A stretch of 21,668 nt of DNA from an uncultured Roseburia sp. (lineage in GTDB: Bacteria; Bacillota; Clostridia; Lachnospirales; Lachnospiraceae), in NCBI GenBank assembly GCA_947652855.1, contig CANTEO010000048.1, forward strand, positions 1 to 21,668, read 5' to 3'. Below, one piece after another: positions 7,560 to 15,661 of the stretch (position 1 is the first letter of the stretch; each line of letters opens with the position of its first letter). The notes beneath the pieces are model-generated. The model saw only the letters and a list, made by a program, of their open reading frames with translations. It was not told the origin of the DNA and did not search any database. The translations under genes were made by a program, and so were the position numbers.

Positions 7560-7710
7560 CATCCTGCAAGTTTAACGAATGAGTTGGCTAAAAAACAAAT
7601 AGCATATCAAAATTTCCAAGCCAACTATTTCATCCTGCAAGTTTAACGAATCAGTTGGCTAAAAATAAATAGCTTATCAAAAATTCCAAGCCAACTATTC
7701 GTTAAACTTG
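7560..7710. repeat. Duplicated 70-bp unit with long inverted repeat
   Basis: Two copies of a unit lie in tandem: 7560-7630 and from 7631, differing by a few substitutions and one base in length. Each contains AGTTGGCT and, 29 or 28 bases later, AGCCAACT, an 8-bp stem. The second copy also has an outer arm: CAAGTTTAACGAAT at 7638-7651 is exactly complementary to 7697-7710. Together they give a 22-bp stem with one unpaired base (7652) and a 28-base loop. The same outer arm in copy one (7567-7580) can compete for the right arm. The element sits between the convergent ends of dtd and the kinase-like gene, so termination is the simplest role, though no U run follows the stem. Confidence 0.85.
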
Positions 7711-7733
7711 TCTTTTGCGAATAGTTGAAACCA

Positions 7734-8360
7734 TTATCCCCTTTGCATCCGTTCCTGATACGCCAAAATAAGATCCACGCATCCTTCCACGCCAATCTTA
7801 CCGCTGTTTAACGTCAAATCATAGCTTTTTGCGTGTCCCCATTTTTTACTCGTATAATAATTATAGTAGCTTGCGCGCTGCTTATCCGTTTTCTGAATCA
7901 GGTCGCGGGCTTTGTTCGGCGCCAAATCCCTTTTCTGGGAAATCCGTTTGACGCGGTATTCCAAATCAGCCTGAATGAATACGTGAATGCCTTTTGGGTT
8001 GTTTTCCAGGGCATAGTCCGCGCAGCGCCCGACAATGACGCAGGATTCCTTTTCTGCGATTTTCTTTATCGTGTCAAACTGCGCCAAAAACACCTTATGG
8101 TTTAACGGCATATCCAAAAACGGCGCGGAGGAATATCCGCCGAAAGAATAGGTATCCATTACCAACGAATACAAAAAGCTGCTCGTCGGCTTCTCATCAT
8201 GGTTTTCAAATATTTCCGCGCAAAATCCGCTTTCCTTCGCCGCCTCTGCCAACAGCTCTTTGTCATAGCATTTTACGCCCAAACGCTTTGCAAGGGAAAC
8301 GCCGATATCCTTCCCTCCGCTTCCAAACTCCCTGCCAATTGTATAAACATAATGCTGCAT
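7734..8360 (-). CDS. Cytidylate kinase-like protein
   Basis: A 208-residue P-loop protein of the cytidylate kinase-like family common in Clostridia. The start, YTIGREFGSGGKDIGVSLAK, holds a Walker A-type loop; CVIVGRCADYAL and the LID-like RISQKRDLAP segment fit nucleoside monophosphate kinases. It is not the main Cmk, which has a different sequence and usually lies next to lytB or rpsA genes. Its substrate is not proven. GGTGGGA lies about 7 bases before the ATG. The gene is alone, convergent with dtd. Confidence 0.85.
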   Translation of the reverse strand: MQHYVYTIGREFGSGGKDIGVSLAKRLGVKCYDKELLAEAAKESGFCAEIFENHDEKPTSSFLYSLVMDTYSFGGYSSAPFLDMPLNHKVFLAQFDTIKKIAEKESCVIVGRCADYALENNPKGIHVFIQADLEYRVKRISQKRDLAPNKARDLIQKTDKQRASYYNYYTSKKWGHAKSYDLTLNSGKIGVEGCVDLILAYQERMQRG

Positions 8361-8391
8361 ATCAATCCCACCTTTGCTTTTTTATACTACA

Positions 8392-8397
8392 ATTATA
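8392..8397 (-). promoter_or_regulatory. Candidate -10 box for the cytidylate kinase-like gene
   Basis: TATAAT on the minus strand, 32 bp before the ATG at 8360. The -35 region (TGTACT at a 17-bp spacing) is a poor match. It lies between the start of this gene and the terminator of the giant gene upstream. Confidence 0.4.
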
Positions 8398-8444
8398 CAG
8401 GATTTCTTTAAAAAAGTACATAACATATTATAATACAGACAGAA

Positions 8445-8476
8445 GGCGGGTGAACACATTCGCATATTCACCCGCC
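8445..8476 (-). terminator. Terminator of the giant surface-protein gene
   Basis: GGCGGGTGAA pairs with TTCACCCGCC in a perfect 10-bp stem with a 12-base loop, 8 bp after the stop codon of the giant gene. On the minus strand it is followed by TTCTGTCTGTATT, a loosely U-rich tail, which fits a rho-independent terminator. Confidence 0.8.
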
Positions 8477-8484
8477 CTGCAGTA

Positions 8485-11400
8485 TTATTTTACCGTAATG
8501 TTCACAGTTTTACAGAATCCATTTTGCGCATAGGCGTAAATCTTGCATTTCCCTTTTGCCTTTGCCTTTATGACGCCTTTCTTTGTCACTGTTGCGATAC
8601 GGCTGTCGCTTGATTCGTACATGACTCCTCTGTGCCTTCGGATCGCTTTTTTCCCTTTTATTTCGGAACCTTTTAAGGATAACTTCTTGCCCTTTTTAAT
8701 GGAGGCGCGGTTCTTTTTTAATTGTACCTTTACGCCTTTTGCGTTGCCATATTTTCCGCCTGCCGTTACAATATGAACCGATTTGGATGCCGCGATTGTT
8801 ATTTTCTTTCCATCCACCAGCTTATAAGCGCGTACCAGGAACCGATAGAATTTGCCTTTCGTCATTCTTTTCTGAGTATAGCTTTTTGTGCCGGGCTTTG
8901 TAATTTCCTTCATTAATTGATAGGCATTGTTTTTTCCGCATCTTGTTCCATAAACCAGATAGCCATCTGCGCCATTTACCTTCTTCCAAGTCAGCTTTGT
9001 GCTTTTTTCATTCACTTTTGAAGTTTTTAGCTGTAGCTTTCCAAAAGAAGAGCCTTTTATGTCATTTTCTGACTTGGATCCTGCGATAGTGCCCTCCGTT
9101 ACAAGCAATGTCTCTGGATCTACTCCGAGCTCATCTGCCATTTTTTTGATTTTTACAGCTGTCTCTTCGCTCACGCCAAGCTTCTCATAAATCTCTTTGA
9201 TCTGAGCCTTCTCTTCCGGCGAAAGGCCGGCAAAGATTCCGCTTTCCTGCTTTTTATAGGCTTCTTCTGCATCGGCCAGCTTCTTTGCTTTTTCTTCCGG
9301 GATGAGCGCCTGCTGATCCTTTGTCAGCTTATCGTAAGCGTTCCTCGCATCGTCAATGAGCGGTTTTTTCTCCTTCGCGTTGTCAAGCGTCACGTTGCCA
9401 ATTGCGTCAATTTTTGCAATCGCCTCAGCCGCTTTTAACTTGTCTTCTGTGTCTTTTAGCTTCTTTTTTCCCGCGTCTGAAATCATGCCCTTCTGCTCGT
9501 CTGTCAGCTTGTCAAAGGCATCCTTTGCCTCTGTAATTGCCTGCTTTTTGTCCAAGGCATTCTCAAGCGTCACGTCGCCAATCGCGTCGATTTTGTCTTC
9601 GACAGCTTTTACCGCTGTGTCAATCTCCCCGCCGCCATTGGCTGCGTCCAATGCCTTTTCCGCGTCTGTCAGCTTCTGCTCCGTGCCGTCTGGGAGCAGT
9701 TGCTTTTGCTCGTCTGTCAGCTTGTCAAAAGCGTCTCTGGCATCTGTAATCTCCTGCTCCTTCTCTTTTGCGTCCGCTTCCGTCACGCCTTCGATGGCGT
9801 TGATTTTTTCCAGGGCCTCGGCGGCCTTGAGCGTATTGACGGCATTCTCAAGCTTCTTTCGCTTTTCTTCTGGCACCATGCCCTGCTGCTCTTTTGATAA
9901 ACTCTGAAACGCCGTCTGCGCTTCTGTGATAGCTTGCTTTTTGCTTGTGGCGTTCTCAAGCGTCACATCGCCAAGCGCGTCGATCTTGTTCTCGACAGCC
10001 TTTACAGCCGCATCCGCATCCCCGCCGCCATTGGCTGCATCCAGAGCGTTTTCTGCATCGGTCAGCTTCTTCTCTGTGCCTTCCGGAAGCAGCTTCTTCT
10101 GATCCTCCGTCAGCGCGTCGAATGTTTCCCTTGCGTCTAATATCTCCTGCTCCCTCTCTTTTGCCGTTTCCTCCGTCACGCCTTCGATGGCATTGATTTT
10201 TGCCAGAGCCTTAGCGGCTTCCAGCGCATTGACGGCATCCTCAAGCTTCTTTTTCCTGACAGGGTCAAACTCGCCCTGCTCCTTTTCCGATAATCTTTGA
10301 AACGTTTCATCCGCAATTGTGATATACGGCTCTTTGTCTGAGGCGTTGGAAATGTCTACGTCGCCTAGTTGGTCAATCATTTTTTCCAGTTGGGCGATTT
10401 TCAGCAAATCCTCCGCGTTGGTCAGCCTTTGATAGACAGCATCTGCTATCAGATCTTTCTGTGTGGAGCTCAAATCGTTATATTGATATCTTATGCCTGT
10501 GATGGAATAGCTATTGTCCAAAACATTTTCTTCCGTGATGTCGGTCAGATTCTCAAGGATGCTTTCAACAATTTTTTGAGCTTCCTGTATATCATCCAGC
10601 TTATTCAATTCCTCTGGAATCAGCTTCTCTTGGTCTTCGGTAAGGTCAACTCTCGCGCTCTTTGCGTCATTTATCGCCTGGCTGCTTTCATCGTCGCCTG
10701 TAAGCGGCGTTTCAATCGCATTGATAAGATCTCTCACCTTCGCTGCCTGAAGCATATCATGCGCCTGCTTTACCGCGTCCAGCAGCTCCTTTTGGTCTTC
10801 GCTTAACTTTTGATAGGCTTCCCATAAGTCCAAAATGGCGTCTTCCTTAGATATGGCGTTGTCAAGATTCACCTCGCCTAGCTCCTCAAGCTTTTCAAGG
10901 ATCTCTTTGCTCGATCCCTCGTTCAATTTCTGATATTCTTTTTCCGCATTGACAAGCTTGTTGACTTTTTCCTCCGGCACCATGTCCTTCTGCGTCGTCG
11001 TCAAGGCGTCATAGGCCTCTCTGGCCGCGTCAATCTGCTGTTTGCTTTCCGTGCTTGCCGTGACTGGCTTTTGGATGGCGTCAATCTTTTTGATTGCTTC
11101 TTTGGCCGCTGTTTGGTCTGCTTTGTCCTTTTCTATATTGTCCAGCTTCAGTTCAGAATCCGTCAGGAGCTTCTTTACCGTGTCGTCAATGAGCTCTTTC
11201 TGCTCTTCTGTCAATGTATCGTAGGAGTTCCTGGCGTCTTCAATTGCTGTCTTCCACTCGTCACTGCCTTCCGCTTTATTGATAATCTCAAGAATCTTAT
11301 CTTTCACTTCATCGGCTTTGACCTTATCGTAAGCGTCTTTGGAGTCTTTTAGCTTTTGCTCCGCTTCTTCGCTTACCATGTCCTTCTGCGTCCCGGTTAA

Positions 11401-14400
11401 AGCGTCGTAAGCGTCTTCCGCCGTGTCAATCTGCGTCTTGTTTTCTTCCGTTCCTGTGATCGGCGTTTGGATGCTGTGAATGAGATCCTCCACCGCCTTT
11501 GCCGCGTTCTGATCGGCTTGGCTCTTATCCTGGTCGTCGTGCGCTTTTTCTGCGTCCGTCAGGAGCTTTTTTGTCTCGTCGTCTATAAGCTTTTTCTGCT
11601 CCTCCGTCAATTTGTCATAGGCGTCCCTGGCGTCCTCGATTGCTTTCTTCCACTCGTCGCTGCCTTCTTCCGCCTTAGCGATATCGTCGATTTTCTTTTT
11701 CACTTCCTCCGCCATCTTCTGGTCGTATTCGTTCCTGGCGTCGTCCAGCTTCTTTGTATGCTCCTCGTCGATCTGCTCCTTCTGCGTAGGGGAAAGCTCG
11801 CTGTACGCGTCCTCCGCGGCTTCTATCTGCGCTCCGCTTTCCTCCGTCGCCGTGATTGGCGTTTCGATGGCGTCGATCTTAGCGATGACGTCGTCCACTG
11901 CCGCCTGGATCTTCCCTCCAGCCAGCGCGTCATATGCTTTTTCTGCGTCAAGCAGCTTTTTCAGCATATCGCTTGGCACGCGCTCTTTCTGGCTCTCCGT
12001 CAGGTTGTCATATCCCATGCGCGCGTCGTCAATAATGGGCTTCTGCTTAACATAATTGTTATTTGTAATTGTTTCTATTTTAGAAATTTTCTCAATCACT
12101 TCTTCGACTTTGATTCCGTCGTATGTATCACAAGCCTCTTTTAACTTTTCGGTATGCTCCTCGTCCACCATATCCTGCTGCGTGGTCGTCAAGGCGTCGA
12201 AGGCCCTCTTCGCCTCATCAATTTGATACCCTGATTTTATCGTGTCTTCTACCGGGAGGTCAATCGCGTCGATTTTTTTCTCGACTTCTGCCGCAGCCGC
12301 CCGATCGGCCCCGTCGTTTTTGTCTGTGTCGTATTTGCTCTCCGCGTTCGTTAAGACGTCTTTCTTTTCTGATGGGATATGGCCCTTCTGATCGTCTGTC
12401 AGCTTGTCGTAGGCGTCCCTGGCCTCATCGACGGTCTGTTTCCATTCGTCGCTGCCTTCCGTCTTTGTCGGGATCTCATCAATTTTTTCGATCGCCTCCC
12501 CCGCTGCCAGTTGATCGTAGGCATCCTTCGCGCTCTCAAGCTTTTCTTTCGCTGCATCGGAAACCATGTCCTTCTGCGTTCCGGTCAGATTGTCAAACGC
12601 GTCCTGTGCGTCCTCAATCTGCTGTTTGCTCTCTTCTGTGTATGTCACAGGAACTGTAATTTGGTCAATCAGATCTTCGATTTCTGCCGCCGCAGCCTGA
12701 TTCACGCCCCCGTTCTGGCTGTCCATCCGCTTCTCTTCTGTCACTAATTTTGAAATGTTGTAAACTAACGATTTCTGCTCATTCGTTAATTGACTATAAG
12801 CGTTGCGCGCGGCAACGGTTTTCTGATCCTTATTATTCATGCTTGCGCGTGAAAGAGCCTCTATCTCTTTGATAACTTTCCAGGAAGTCATTCTGCGAAA
12901 TGAAAACAGGAGCTGGCCTTCCCTCGTCCCTATCTTAAGGCTGTCTGGATGCTCATTATAGAAATGCCGGAACGAAGCGGCGTCTTCCGCCACTGCCGAA
13001 AAGGCTTCTTTTTCATCGACGAGAATATTCGTATTTTCACCTATCTCCGTTCCAATTTCTGCCCCAATGCCGATATGCGCCTCTTCCGTCAGCGCCCCAA
13101 TGTGAAGCGCGCCGCTTCGCGGCATCTCCTCGTTGCTTTTCTCTGTATATAGAATGGTGAGGTTGTCTGGCAGCTTATTGTCGATTTTCTGATTGTCTTT
13201 AATTATGACACGCCCTTCAAGGCGGGTATGCGCCGCATCCTTGTCATATTTCCCATGATAGCTGATGCCGCCGCCTTTCTTCGCCTTATTTCCCGTAATG
13301 GCAACGTCCTGAAGCAGAATGTCTGTTTTCCACTGACCCTCCCCGGAGGGGCTTACGTATTGGCCGTCCTCTAAGTATAGGCCGCCGCCCCAATTCCCCG
13401 CCGTGTTCCCTTCGGCTTTGACTCCATTCAGCGTGATAGACCTGGTAATCAGTCGGGAATCCGCATTGGGGCTTACATATAGGCCGCCGCCGTCTTTCGA
13501 TGCGACGTTGCCGGAAATTTCTCCACCATTCATTTGAAAGTCAAGATGATTCAGGTTTGATATATTAATGCCGCCGCCGTTTCCCTCGTTGTTATGGTTT
13601 TTCATAATTTTTACGTCGTTTAATATCATGCGTGACGTTTTATCAGTATAAGCCCCTGCATCGGCCATCGACGCAGATGCATTTATGCCGCCGCTTATAT
13701 TTCCCGCGACGACGCAGTCTTCCATAGTGAGGCTGCTTTCCGTAAAGACAATTCCCGTACCTTTACTGCCGACAATATTGGCATGGTACAGCGTGACGTT
13801 TGGCATGTCTTGATCGGGATCATTCGTCCGGTTCGATATAAGAAGCGCAGATGACTTCTTGTTGATTAAGCAGCCGCCATAAAGCGTTTCGGTTCCGTTC
13901 TCTTCATCCAGCGTCCACTGCCCGTTTTGGTTTTCAGAGAATTTGTGCGGCGTCTTCCTGCAGTCTGTAATGGTCAGGCTTGCTCCATTAAACACTCGAA
14001 TCATATTCGTCGCCATAGATCCCTCATATCGAATGACATGGCCATTTAAGCAAAGGTTAGTGTCATTCGTTATATGAGCGACAGCATAGGAGCATTTGCT
14101 TGCATCAGGTATAATATAGTCCCCCTGCTTCGGAGCAGGCAGCACCAAGTCTTCTGTCAGGTAATAATTTCCAGGACTTTTAGGAAAAGCCGTCTCCATT
14201 GTTGTAAGTGCAGAAGGTTTGGGCAAAGACCAAGGCTTCCATTCCAAATTCTCGTGGCTTTCTGTATGCGTGCAATTCGCATCCGCGCAGAGGTTATGGC
14301 TCGAATGCTTCGTCACAACGGAAACCTCCTGCTGCACCGTCCCGGATTCCTTGTCAAAAGTGACATTTTCCGCCTTCTTCTCTCCGCCCACATAGATGTC

Positions 14401-15549
14401 ATAGGAGCCGTTTGTGGAATTTACAATGCCGGAATAGACGCCGTCTCCCTGGTGTTTTAAATCCACTGTGTCGTCTTCGTTGCTTGGGTTTTTGGCAGTT
14501 ACTGTCACGTCCGTCACTGGCTTGCCGGAATCCTGATCCTTTATGGTGATCGTAATGGAGCCTGGCGCGCCTAAAAGCCCTGGCGTAAAGCCCTTTATGT
14601 AGGGGTATCCGCCGTTCACCTCAGGATCCAAAGCCCAAGTATTCTTAAAATCCCAACCGCTGTAGGTAGACTGCCGTTTTAATTCCTCAGAGGTTTTCCC
14701 AAGCTCTGTCCTTCCATCACTTGGTACGAAGTTCGGGGAAAGGGTCTTGTCAAAATATGTGCTTTGAATCTGCTGTGCGCTCACCGAGGAATTACTCCAT
14801 CCGGCAACCGGGCGCCGTTCGCCAATGCAGGCGGAAATGCAGTTCACAAGCTCTAAGCTCTTCGACTCATTCCATCCAGCAATTCCCGCAACAGCTTTCG
14901 AGACGGAAGTGCAATTGAGCGAGACACGGGCATAGCAGTTGTCAAACTTTGTGGTATTGGAGCTGCTGTACGTGGAGCCCAAGATGCCGCCAACAGCGCC
15001 GTCCCCCTGCGTTTTTCCCGTCACGTAGCACTTTGAGATGACGCCGCCCTGCGCATTGCCTGCCAATATGGCGACGTCACTGTACACAGAAGAGACGTCG
15101 GCGTTTTCAATGCCCAGGTTTTTGATGGTCGCATTCATAAGCCTTCCAAACAGGGCGAAGTACTGAATCCTATTCGTATTCTGAATCTTCATATTCCTGA
15201 TGACATGGAAATCCCCGTCAAACGTGCCTTGGAAAAAACAGCTTTTATTCCCAATTGGCGTCCAATTCTCCACGCTGGATAAGTCCAGGGACGTTGTCAG
15301 CTTAAAATGCTTTCCCTGCATATTTGTCCCATTATTTACGTCTGTGGCAAGCTTCTGCAATTCTGCCACGTTCGAGATGAGGTAGGGGCTTTCCTCAGTC
15401 CCTTCCCCTTGCCACGTTACGTCCGCGGCATTCACTGTGAGCGCTGTCAGCGGGGAGACCCCCACCGTCCCTACTCCTAAGGAAAGGCAAAGCAGCAAAG
15501 CCGCCAGCCTGTTCCATAACCGTCGCTTGTCCTTATGTCTTCGTCTCAT
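8485..15549 (-). CDS. Giant secreted multi-repeat surface protein
   Basis: A 2354-residue exported protein. Residues 1-42 are a signal peptide (basic start, LAALLLCLSLGVGTVG core, likely cut at VNA-ADV). Residues about 45-320 hold a GLUG-like beta region (GGVISKCYVTGK, GAVGGILGS). About 330-415 is a small beta domain resembling carboxypeptidase-regulatory or Ig-like folds (SITITIKDQDSGKPVTDVTV). About 413-436 has the Cys/His-rich CADANCTHTESH. About 440-880 looks like a right-handed beta-helix (NGGGINISNL, DGGGLYVSPN, WGGGLYLEDG). About 886-2100 is a chain of helical repeats. About 2165-2265 resembles fibronectin III (LTWKKVNGADGYLVYG) and about 2268-2354 resembles a bacterial Ig domain (ESSDSRIATVTKKGVIKAKA). 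No LPXTG or SLH motif is seen, so how it is held at the surface is unknown. GGAGG lies 7 bases before the ATG. Adhesion is a reasonable guess only. Confidence 0.93.
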   Translation of the reverse strand: MRRRHKDKRRLWNRLAALLLCLSLGVGTVGVSPLTALTVNAADVTWQGEGTEESPYLISNVAELQKLATDVNNGTNMQGKHFKLTTSLDLSSVENWTPIGNKSCFFQGTFDGDFHVIRNMKIQNTNRIQYFALFGRLMNATIKNLGIENADVSSVYSDVAILAGNAQGGVISKCYVTGKTQGDGAVGGILGSTYSSSNTTKFDNCYARVSLNCTSVSKAVAGIAGWNESKSLELVNCISACIGERRPVAGWSNSSVSAQQIQSTYFDKTLSPNFVPSDGRTELGKTSEELKRQSTYSGWDFKNTWALDPEVNGGYPYIKGFTPGLLGAPGSITITIKDQDSGKPVTDVTVTAKNPSNEDDTVDLKHQGDGVYSGIVNSTNGSYDIYVGGEKKAENVTFDKESGTVQQEVSVVTKHSSHNLCADANCTHTESHENLEWKPWSLPKPSALTTMETAFPKSPGNYYLTEDLVLPAPKQGDYIIPDASKCSYAVAHITNDTNLCLNGHVIRYEGSMATNMIRVFNGASLTITDCRKTPHKFSENQNGQWTLDEENGTETLYGGCLINKKSSALLISNRTNDPDQDMPNVTLYHANIVGSKGTGIVFTESSLTMEDCVVAGNISGGINASASMADAGAYTDKTSRMILNDVKIMKNHNNEGNGGGINISNLNHLDFQMNGGEISGNVASKDGGGLYVSPNADSRLITRSITLNGVKAEGNTAGNWGGGLYLEDGQYVSPSGEGQWKTDILLQDVAITGNKAKKGGGISYHGKYDKDAAHTRLEGRVIIKDNQKIDNKLPDNLTILYTEKSNEEMPRSGALHIGALTEEAHIGIGAEIGTEIGENTNILVDEKEAFSAVAEDAASFRHFYNEHPDSLKIGTREGQLLFSFRRMTSWKVIKEIEALSRASMNNKDQKTVAARNAYSQLTNEQKSLVYNISKLVTEEKRMDSQNGGVNQAAAAEIEDLIDQITVPVTYTEESKQQIEDAQDAFDNLTGTQKDMVSDAAKEKLESAKDAYDQLAAGEAIEKIDEIPTKTEGSDEWKQTVDEARDAYDKLTDDQKGHIPSEKKDVLTNAESKYDTDKNDGADRAAAAEVEKKIDAIDLPVEDTIKSGYQIDEAKRAFDALTTTQQDMVDEEHTEKLKEACDTYDGIKVEEVIEKISKIETITNNNYVKQKPIIDDARMGYDNLTESQKERVPSDMLKKLLDAEKAYDALAGGKIQAAVDDVIAKIDAIETPITATEESGAQIEAAEDAYSELSPTQKEQIDEEHTKKLDDARNEYDQKMAEEVKKKIDDIAKAEEGSDEWKKAIEDARDAYDKLTEEQKKLIDDETKKLLTDAEKAHDDQDKSQADQNAAKAVEDLIHSIQTPITGTEENKTQIDTAEDAYDALTGTQKDMVSEEAEQKLKDSKDAYDKVKADEVKDKILEIINKAEGSDEWKTAIEDARNSYDTLTEEQKELIDDTVKKLLTDSELKLDNIEKDKADQTAAKEAIKKIDAIQKPVTASTESKQQIDAAREAYDALTTTQKDMVPEEKVNKLVNAEKEYQKLNEGSSKEILEKLEELGEVNLDNAISKEDAILDLWEAYQKLSEDQKELLDAVKQAHDMLQAAKVRDLINAIETPLTGDDESSQAINDAKSARVDLTEDQEKLIPEELNKLDDIQEAQKIVESILENLTDITEENVLDNSYSITGIRYQYNDLSSTQKDLIADAVYQRLTNAEDLLKIAQLEKMIDQLGDVDISNASDKEPYITIADETFQRLSEKEQGEFDPVRKKKLEDAVNALEAAKALAKINAIEGVTEETAKEREQEILDARETFDALTEDQKKLLPEGTEKKLTDAENALDAANGGGDADAAVKAVENKIDALGDVTLENATSKKQAITEAQTAFQSLSKEQQGMVPEEKRKKLENAVNTLKAAEALEKINAIEGVTEADAKEKEQEITDARDAFDKLTDEQKQLLPDGTEQKLTDAEKALDAANGGGEIDTAVKAVEDKIDAIGDVTLENALDKKQAITEAKDAFDKLTDEQKGMISDAGKKKLKDTEDKLKAAEAIAKIDAIGNVTLDNAKEKKPLIDDARNAYDKLTKDQQALIPEEKAKKLADAEEAYKKQESGIFAGLSPEEKAQIKEIYEKLGVSEETAVKIKKMADELGVDPETLLVTEGTIAGSKSENDIKGSSFGKLQLKTSKVNEKSTKLTWKKVNGADGYLVYGTRCGKNNAYQLMKEITKPGTKSYTQKRMTKGKFYRFLVRAYKLVDGKKITIAASKSVHIVTAGGKYGNAKGVKVQLKKNRASIKKGKKLSLKGSEIKGKKAIRRHRGVMYESSDSRIATVTKKGVIKAKAKGKCKIYAYAQNGFCKTVNITVK
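9237..12890 (-). repeat. About 19 tandem helical repeats in the giant protein
   Basis: Inside the giant gene, about 19 units of 57-70 residues follow one another. The core is a helix A with a K-I-D-A-I pattern, a helix B ending in DARDAYDKLTDEQK, a short loop (MVPEE or LIDDE), and helix C (KKLTDAEKAYD). This pattern is common in Firmicutes surface proteins. Three subtypes occur: one with TEESKQQI, one with EGSDEWKxAI, and one with GDVTLENAxxKKQAI. Subtypes alternate, so the true period is two units: near-copies of the GCCGCCATTG stretch start at 9631 and 10024 (393 bp, 131 residues), and the CACTCGTC stretches at 11255 and 11651 are 396 bp apart (132 residues). All units stay in frame. Confidence 0.85.
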
Positions 15550-15580
15550 GATGTTCCCTCCTATATTAATAGTATGGGAG

Positions 15581-15586
15581 TATTAT
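15581..15586 (-). promoter_or_regulatory. Candidate -10 box of the giant gene
   Basis: TATAAT on the minus strand 32 bp before the ATG at 15549. The -35 position falls inside the hairpin terminator of the upstream operon and is not near consensus. An alternative is that the giant gene is read through from the rluD operon. Confidence 0.45.
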
Positions 15587-15590
15587 AATA

Positions 15591-15615
15591 TAAAAAAAAG
15601 GGCGTTTTGCCCTTT
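15591..15615 (-). terminator. Terminator of the division/rluD operon
   Basis: On the minus strand AAAAGGGC pairs with GCCCTTTT around a 5-base loop, and the stem runs into a tract of eight T. This is a textbook rho-independent terminator 47 bp after the rluD stop, ending the minus-strand operon before the giant gene. Confidence 0.88.
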
Positions 15616-15661
15616 TGGAACCATTCGCGCCTTTTTCGGCATCATTTGCAGCCTCATGCCT

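Noticed and set aside
7560..7710. CRISPR array
   Set aside because: Only two tandem copies with no variable spacers; the units are themselves hairpins.
9356..9907. Plus-strand open frame of 183 codons rich in Ser, Ala and Phe
   Set aside because: Antisense of the GAT/GCG-rich helical repeats; its repetitive composition simply mirrors the coding strand.
11467..12144. Plus-strand open frame of 225 codons opposite the giant gene
   Set aside because: It is the antisense of the helical repeats; repeats keep antisense frames open. No ribosome binding site and no family resemblance.
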